Positions 59,849 through 64,000 of a stretch of DNA of 64,000 nt are shown piece by piece. Where the stretch lies: assembly GCF_020400605.1 (NCBI RefSeq), contig NZ_JAINRD010000002.1, positions 465,269 through 529,268 on the forward strand, in the 5' to 3' direction. Source of the stretch: Streptomyces aculeolatus. GTDB taxonomy: Bacteria; Actinomycetota; Actinomycetes; Streptomycetales; Streptomycetaceae. The position numbers were made by a program, and so were the translations under genes. How positions within the stretch are numbered: position 1 is the stretch's first letter; every line of letters begins with the position of its first letter. The notes below the pieces were generated by a model, which ran no database searches, was not told where the DNA came from, and was given only the letters and a program-made list of their open reading frames with translations.

Positions 59849-60610
59849 TCAGACACCGGCGATGGACTGGATCCAGGAGCGGTACCGCGTGACGTTCGTG
59901 TACGCGGTGGTGGTCTGCCGGTCGCTGGTGGACGCGACGCCGACCTGGGCGCCGTTCGCCATCATCGGACCGCCGGAGTCGCCGCCGGCCGTGATGCCGT
60001 CGCCGCGCCGGGCGCAGATGGCGTTGCCGCCGTAGGCGTCGCTGCAGCCGCCGGTGACGGTGACGTTGGCGACCTTCAGGTACTGCGACTGGCAGTTGAT
60101 CTCCGAGCCGCACTGCGAGGTGGCGCCCCAGCCGTAGACCTGTACGTTCTGGCCGACCGTCACGGAACCGGGCTGCCCGAGCGTGGCGTACGTGGTGGAG
60201 ACGGACCGGTCGAGCCGGACCAGCGCCAGGTCGGAGGAGTGGGTGTAGGTCTGCACACCGTTGGCGAGGGTGCCGCCGCTGGTCTGGTCGAGGCTGCCGA
60301 TGCGGAAGGACAGCCCCCCGCCGCTGACGCAGTGCTTGGCGGTGAGGATCCAGGTGGGTGCGATGATCGACGCGCTGCACGTCTGGCGGCCGTTGGAGAA
60401 CAGCCGCGCGGCCCAGGGGCCGCTCTGGGCGTAGCCGCCGCCGATGATCTTCGTGGACGGCGGTCCTTCGGGCGTACGGGCCTGGGCGGCCGCGGGGACG
60501 TCGGCGGCGCCGCGGGCGGACGTGTGGTCCGCTGCGACCGCGGTGGCGCCGAAGGTGAGGGCGGCCACCACGGCGGCGACGAGCGTGGGGAGTGATCTGG
60601 TTATTCGCAA
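59849..60610 (-). CDS. Secreted trypsin-like serine protease (S1)
   Basis: A 253-residue exported protease. The signal peptide LRITRSLPTLVAAVVAALTFGATAVAA is followed by a short pro-segment, and the mature N-terminus is probably IIGGGYAQSGPWAARLF. The catalytic histidine is in ILTAKHCVSG, the aspartate in HSSDLALVRLD and the serine in TAGGDSGGPMM. Paired cysteines fit the S1 fold. The TTG at 60610 is preferred: AACGAGGAA lies close upstream and no ATG or GTG precedes the signal peptide in frame at good distance. The alternative start is further upstream without a signal. Confidence 0.85.
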   Translation of the reverse strand: MRITRSLPTLVAAVVAALTFGATAVAADHTSARGAADVPAAAQARTPEGPPSTKIIGGGYAQSGPWAARLFSNGRQTCSASIIAPTWILTAKHCVSGGGLSFRIGSLDQTSGGTLANGVQTYTHSSDLALVRLDRSVSTTYATLGQPGSVTVGQNVQVYGWGATSQCGSEINCQSQYLKVANVTVTGGCSDAYGGNAICARRGDGITAGGDSGGPMMANGAQVGVASTSDRQTTTAYTNVTRYRSWIQSIAGV

Positions 60611-60827
60611 GGTTCCTCGTTTCCGAAGGCACGCGGGTTCGGGTGGTCCCGCGCGTGGAGGGGCCAGGGAAGTACCAGGCGTCAGGATTCCGGAAACCGG
60701 GAGTTCGCGGTAATCACAACTTCCCATAACGCGCAGCGATGGAAGCGGCGGTGCGTTCCCCCGCGGAGCCCCGGGCCCGCGGAAAACGCCGCGCGGCGCG
60801 CGGCCGTAGCGTGCTTGGCTGGTGCGC

Positions 60828-61418
60828 ATGACCACGCAACTCCTCGACCGCGTCCTCGTCGTCGACGTCGAAGCCACCTGCTGGGAGGGCGCGCCGCCGG
60901 CCGGGATGAGCCCGGAGATCATCGAGATCGGGCTCTGCGAGCTGGACGTGCCGACCGGTGAGCGGATCTCGCGGCGCTCGGTGCTGGTGCGGCCCGAGCA
61001 CTCCGAGGTGAGCGGCTTCTGCACCCGGCTGACCACCCTCACCGCAGAACAGGTCGCGGCCGGCGTGCCGTTCGCCGAGGCGTGCGCGCTGCTGCGGCGC
61101 GAGTACGGCGCGCGGCAGCGGGTGTGGGCGAGCTGGGGGGACTACGACCGGCGGCAGTTCGAGCGGCAGTGCGCGGCCGGGGAGGCGGCGTACCCCTTCG
61201 GCAGGCGGCATGTGAACGCCAAGACGCTCTACGCCCTCGCCCACGGTTTCGGCCGCGAGCCGGGGATGGCCGAGGCGCTGGCGCACGCCGGGCTGGAGCT
61301 GGAGGGCACCCACCACCGCGGCGTGGACGACGCCTGGAACATCGCCGGGTTGCTCGCGGGGATCCTGCGGGACGTGCGGTCGGCCGCGGCCCAAGTGCCC
61401 CCCGGGGGCGGGGCGTAG
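60828..61418 (+). CDS. DEDDh 3'-5' exonuclease (ERI-1/KapD-like)
   Basis: A 196-residue exonuclease. Motif I is VLVVDVEATCW, motif II is SWGDYDRRQFERQ, and motif III is THHRGVDDAWNIAGLL with His then Asp. It begins MTTQLLDRVL. The layout fits the ERI-1/KapD group of DEDDh enzymes that trim RNA 3' ends. ATG at 60828 is favoured; a GTG two codons earlier is possible, and no strong ribosome site is seen. It lies upstream of the HEPN-family gene on the same strand, 240 nt away. Confidence 0.85.
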   Translation: MTTQLLDRVLVVDVEATCWEGAPPAGMSPEIIEIGLCELDVPTGERISRRSVLVRPEHSEVSGFCTRLTTLTAEQVAAGVPFAEACALLRREYGARQRVWASWGDYDRRQFERQCAAGEAAYPFGRRHVNAKTLYALAHGFGREPGMAEALAHAGLELEGTHHRGVDDAWNIAGLLAGILRDVRSAAAQVPPGGGA

Positions 61419-61480
61419 CGGCGCGGCGGACCGCAGGCGGTCGTCCGGGGGCCGTTCACGGGGCACTTGGCGGTCGTCCG
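61391..61480. repeat. Inverted and direct repeats after the exonuclease gene
   Basis: CCAAGTGCCCC (61391-61401, inside the last codons of the exonuclease) is the exact reverse complement of GGGGCACTTGG (61460-61470). A 12-nt direct repeat GGCGGTCGTCCG occurs at 61436-61447 and 61469-61480, the second overlapping the inverted arm. The region is otherwise non-coding and may form the end structure of the exonuclease message. Confidence 0.6.
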
Positions 61481-61657
61481 CGGGGCGCCGGGCGGCGCTC
61501 CGCGGGCCGTTCGCGGGTCGTTCGCCGTCCGCCCGGGTGACAACCGTGGAACCCGGCGCGGCAGTTGGGTTACCCCTGGCCCGATCAGGGTGCGCCCCGG
61601 GGATCGTGGCAGTACGCTGCCGTGATCGTGGAGCAGGGCGCGGAAGGCGGTACGGGC

Positions 61658-62941
61658 GTGGGTGCGGGCGGTCTTGAGCTGCCCCCGGCAGGCGGTCCCG
61701 AAGACGGGGATCGCGGGGGCGGCGGCTCGACCGAGCCGCCACCGGGCGCGCCACCGCCGCCCGGCACGGTGTCGCTGGCCCGGCCGATGGAGATCGGCGC
61801 GGAGATCGGCTGGGGCGAGGACGACTGGGACGAGGTACGCACCCGCGCGGCGCGCGCGGGGCGGGCGTACATCTGGCTGAACGTCGTCGAGCAGCGGCTG
61901 CGCTCCGTCGTCGCCTCGGTGCTGCGCCCCGTCTACGAGCCGGTGCACGGCGAGGACTGGGTCGTCGCCGCGGCTGGCCCCGCGGGCCAGGAGTGGGTGC
62001 AGCGGGCGGTCGCGGTGCGGGAGGTCAGCCGGCGCAAGGGCTACCTGCTCGACCCCGCGGACGACAACGTCATCAGCTTCCTGACGCTGCCGCAGCTGCG
62101 CGAGCTGATGGTGCAGCACTGGCCGTGCTTCGAGCCCTACCTCGACGACCGGCGCGACCTGGAACTGGCGCTCGACGAGCTGGAGGTCGCCCGCAACGTC
62201 GTCTCCCGCAACCGCGCCCTGTCCGGCACCGTGCTGGCGCAGGCCGAGCGCGCGGCGACCCGGCTGCTGCGCCTCCTCGGCGCCGACGACCAGCCGCCCT
62301 CCGCCGACCGGCTCCCGGTGGACGCGGTGGAGGACCTGGTCGGCGACCGGTACGCGGACGTCGTCGGCGTCCACCCCGACCGGGTCGGGCTGCAGCGCGC
62401 GCTGCCGGTGGAGGACCTCTTCGGCGGCGCCCGGCGGCTGGACGCGATCGGCATCGGGCTCAACCTGCTGGTGCAGAACTACTCCGGCCGCCGGCTGGGC
62501 CGGCTCGCGGAGGGCGGCTGCCGGATCCGGCTGCTCTTCCTCAACCCGGCGAGCAGCACCGTGCGCCGGCGGGAGCGCGAACTCGGCATGAAGCGCGGCG
62601 AGCTGGCGCGGGCGGTGGAGACGAACATCATCCACATGCGCCGGGTCCGCTCCCGGCTGCGCCCGCAGGGCGGGGCGGACCCGGCGGGGGGGTTCGACAT
62701 CCGGGTCTTCGACGAGACGCCGCGGTTCACGGCGTACCTGATCAACGGTGACCGGCCGGACGGGCTCGGCGTGGTGCAGACGTACCTGCGGCGGGCGCGC
62801 GGCGCGGAGGCGCCGGCGCTGGTGCTGCGGGCGGCGCGGCGGGAGCTGGTGCACGGCCAGGGCGGCGGCGAGCCGGGGCTCTTCGAGGTGTACCGGGAGG
62901 AGTTCGAGAGCTTCTGGACGGACGCGCGCCCGGTCTCCTGA
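61658..62941 (+). CDS. SAV2148-type HEPN-domain protein
   Basis: A 427-residue protein. After a Gly/Pro-rich start, the domain at about residues 55-200 (WDEVRTRAARAGRAYIWLNVVEQRLRSVV, QEWVQRAVAVREVSRRKGYLLD, LPQLRELMVQHW, read in parts) matches the Swt1-like HEPN part of the SAV2148 family. The canonical RNxxxH nuclease motif appears as RNVVSRNR (179-186), without histidine. The second half has DAIGIGLNLLVQNYSGRRLGRLAEGG, RIRLLFLNPASSTVRRRERELG and FDETPRFTAYLING. GTG at 61658 has GGAAGG upstream; earlier in-frame GTGs at 61622 and 61628 are possible. Two exonuclease genes flank it. Function unknown. Confidence 0.8.
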   Translation: MGAGGLELPPAGGPEDGDRGGGGSTEPPPGAPPPPGTVSLARPMEIGAEIGWGEDDWDEVRTRAARAGRAYIWLNVVEQRLRSVVASVLRPVYEPVHGEDWVVAAAGPAGQEWVQRAVAVREVSRRKGYLLDPADDNVISFLTLPQLRELMVQHWPCFEPYLDDRRDLELALDELEVARNVVSRNRALSGTVLAQAERAATRLLRLLGADDQPPSADRLPVDAVEDLVGDRYADVVGVHPDRVGLQRALPVEDLFGGARRLDAIGIGLNLLVQNYSGRRLGRLAEGGCRIRLLFLNPASSTVRRRERELGMKRGELARAVETNIIHMRRVRSRLRPQGGADPAGGFDIRVFDETPRFTAYLINGDRPDGLGVVQTYLRRARGAEAPALVLRAARRELVHGQGGGEPGLFEVYREEFESFWTDARPVS

Positions 62942-62970
62942 CGGGCGCCGCGAGCCCTCTCCCCGGCTCC

Positions 62971-63014
62971 CTTTCCACGCGTTTTCCGCTCGTTTTCCAC
63001 GCGCTTTCCGCGCG
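62971..63014. repeat. Four 11-nt tandem repeats
   Basis: CTTTCCACGCG, TTTTCCGCTCG, TTTTCCACGCG and CTTTCCGCGCG follow without gap from 62971. The consensus is YTTTCCRCKCG. It lies 30 nt after the HEPN-gene stop and about 100 nt before the next exonuclease. The spacing is one helical turn, so repeated protein binding is possible, but slippage is a simpler reading. Confidence 0.75.
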
Positions 63015-63110
63015 CCCCGACCGCTCCCCGGTATCCGGAGTCTTCCGGTCCGGTATGTCAGTGGCGGGTGAGAGTGTGGAGTCACTGGCCACGGAGCAGG
63101 GAGGGCGCCC

Positions 63111-63860
63111 ATGGGGTGGTACGGGGAGCTGCTGGTCGGCTTCGATCTGGAAACGACCGGGACGGACCCGGGGGAGGCGCGGATCGTCTCCGCTGCGGTC
63201 GTGGAGGCCGTCCGCGGCGTGCCGACGCGCAGGCGGGAGTGGTTGGCCGACCCCGGTGTTCCGGTGCCGCCGGAGACGACCGCGATCCACGGGATCACCG
63301 ACGAGCGGGCGACGGCCCACGGCCGGCCGGCGGCGGAGGTCGCGGACGAGGTGGCGGACGCGCTGGCGGCGCACTGGACGCGCGGCGTGCCGGTCGTCGC
63401 GTACAACGCCACGTTCGATCTGACGCTGCTGGCCGCGGAATTGCGCCGCCACGGGCTCGCCTCGATGCGCGAGCGGCTGGGCGGAGGGGAGGAGGGCCCG
63501 GTGATCGATCCGTACGCGATGGACAGGACGGTGGACCCGTTCCGGGAGGGCAAGAGGACGCTGGAGGCGGTCTGTGTGGAGTACGGGGTGGTGCTCGGCC
63601 GCGCGCACGACGCCGCGGAGGACGCGCTGGCGGCGGTCCGGCTGGCGGTGGCGATAGCCGAGCGGTACGGGGACGTGGCGTCGGCCGGCGCGTGGGACCT
63701 GCACCGCGGCCAGACGGACTGGCACGCGCAGCGGGCGGAGGGCTACCGCCACTGGCTGGCCCGCCAGTCCCGCGACCCGGCACCGGTGCCGGCGCCGGAG
63801 GCCGCGGCGGCGGAGCCGGTGCCGAAGAGGGGCTACGGCCCGGACGGGGCGGTGGCGTAG
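63111..63860 (+). CDS. DEDDh 3'-5' exonuclease (DNA polymerase III epsilon-like)
   Basis: A 249-residue exonuclease. Motif I is VGFDLETTGTD, motif II is VVAYNATFDLTLLAAEL and motif III is RAHDAAEDALAAVRLA with His and Asp. It matches the stand-alone epsilon-like 3'-5' exonucleases of actinobacteria. The C-terminus (from about residue 200) is a Trp/His-rich then Ala/Pro-rich tail (WHAQRAEGYRHWLARQ). ATG follows GGAGGGCG. A hairpin follows downstream. Confidence 0.88.
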   Translation: MGWYGELLVGFDLETTGTDPGEARIVSAAVVEAVRGVPTRRREWLADPGVPVPPETTAIHGITDERATAHGRPAAEVADEVADALAAHWTRGVPVVAYNATFDLTLLAAELRRHGLASMRERLGGGEEGPVIDPYAMDRTVDPFREGKRTLEAVCVEYGVVLGRAHDAAEDALAAVRLAVAIAERYGDVASAGAWDLHRGQTDWHAQRAEGYRHWLARQSRDPAPVPAPEAAAAEPVPKRGYGPDGAVA

Positions 63861-63927
63861 GGGAGGGCTCGCGGCGGGCGCGGGACGGGCGTTGACGCCC
63901 GCCGCGACCCTCGAAAGCCAGGCAGCC

Positions 63928-63956
63928 GGCCCCCGCCCGCCTTGCGGGCGGGGGCC
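63928..63956 (+). terminator. Terminator after the exonuclease gene
   Basis: A perfect 13-bp GC stem (63928-63940 with 63944-63956) with a CTT loop, 68 nt after the stop. No U-run follows. Confidence 0.75.
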
Positions 63957-64000
63957 GCTGCCGCGCGTTGCCGCGCTGCCGCGCGTTGCCGCGCTGCCGC
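63957..64000. repeat. 18-nt tandem repeat running off the window
   Basis: GCTGCCGCGCGTTGCCGC occurs at 63957-63974 and 63975-63992, followed by its first 8 nt to the window end. The array begins exactly after the terminator stem and continues beyond the window, so its full length is unknown. It contains no convincing coding signal. Confidence 0.85.

Noticed and set aside
1..64000. CRISPR arrays, tRNA/rRNA genes, insertion sequences or prophage
   Set aside because: No spaced identical repeats, cloverleaf-like sequences, transposase or phage motifs were recognised on reading; a dedicated scan was not possible.

Overview
The window is high-GC DNA with short intergenic gaps, many GTG and a few TTG starts, and 4-nt ATGA/GTGA stop-start overlaps. 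Together with the family content (NgcEFG, Rok7B7-type ROK regulator, HemQ/HemY-type haem synthesis, DUF3000, DUF397, DUF5709, SAV2148-type HEPN protein) this points to a Streptomyces or close relative. From memory the order ngcEFG - rok7B7 - xylFGH - dxs - fadAB - rnd - DUF3000/hemE - hemQ/hemG - murC/msrB follows the chromosome core around SCO6005-SCO6061 of S. coelicolor; this was not checked by alignment.

1-14.3 kb: a small immunity-like gene and an unknown gene, then the N-acetylglucosamine/chitobiose importer ngcEFG behind a promoter overlapped by a DasR-like site. A lipoprotein/secreted-protein pair of unknown role follows on the minus strand. Next come the ROK regulator and the D-xylose-type importer xylFGH, which share a CTTGACGGC sequence motif, then dxs and a small NYN-like gene.

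14.3-39 kb: mostly conserved core genes. These are a fadBA beta-oxidation pair, ribonuclease D, an orphan LuxR-type response regulator, DUF3000 and divergent hemE, a secreted tripeptidyl-aminopeptidase-like hydrolase, hemQ-hemG (coproporphyrin-dependent haem route), a DUF4349 lipoprotein, a CoA-disulfide-reductase-like flavoprotein, a Pth2-like protein, AIM24, a polysaccharide deacetylase lipoprotein, a PhoX-like Tat protein, zapE, a RibD-C reductase, murC and msrB.

38.7-49.1 kb: an accessory catabolic locus read leftward from 47.95 kb. It encodes a sugar-binding lipoprotein, single-NBD ATPase, permease, two different FGGY kinases, a histidine phosphatase and a D-2-hydroxyacid dehydrogenase; most neighbours overlap by 4 nt, and a secreted EF-hand-like protein may be the eighth gene. 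A divergent DeoR regulator and repeats in the shared 326-bp gap suggest local control. The substrate is not evident.

49.1-64 kb: a DUF5709 protein, a flavohaemoglobin, a GNAT enzyme and a translationally coupled pair resembling a polysaccharide pyruvyl transferase and a GT29/sialyltransferase. Divergent to these is a proteasome beta-subunit gene (prcB) with no prcA, pup or dop beside it. Next is an ECF41-type sigma factor with its epimerase partner and a matching promoter. The right end has an APH-like kinase, a lone DUF397, a secreted trypsin-like protease followed by two long hairpins, and a HEPN-family gene with an apparently degenerate catalytic motif flanked by two DEDDh exonucleases. 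Tandem repeats lie near and at the right edge.

No tRNA, rRNA, CRISPR array, insertion sequence or prophage gene was recognised. Start sites were chosen by Shine-Dalgarno spacing and family N-termini. All functions are inferred from reading the sequence without database searches.
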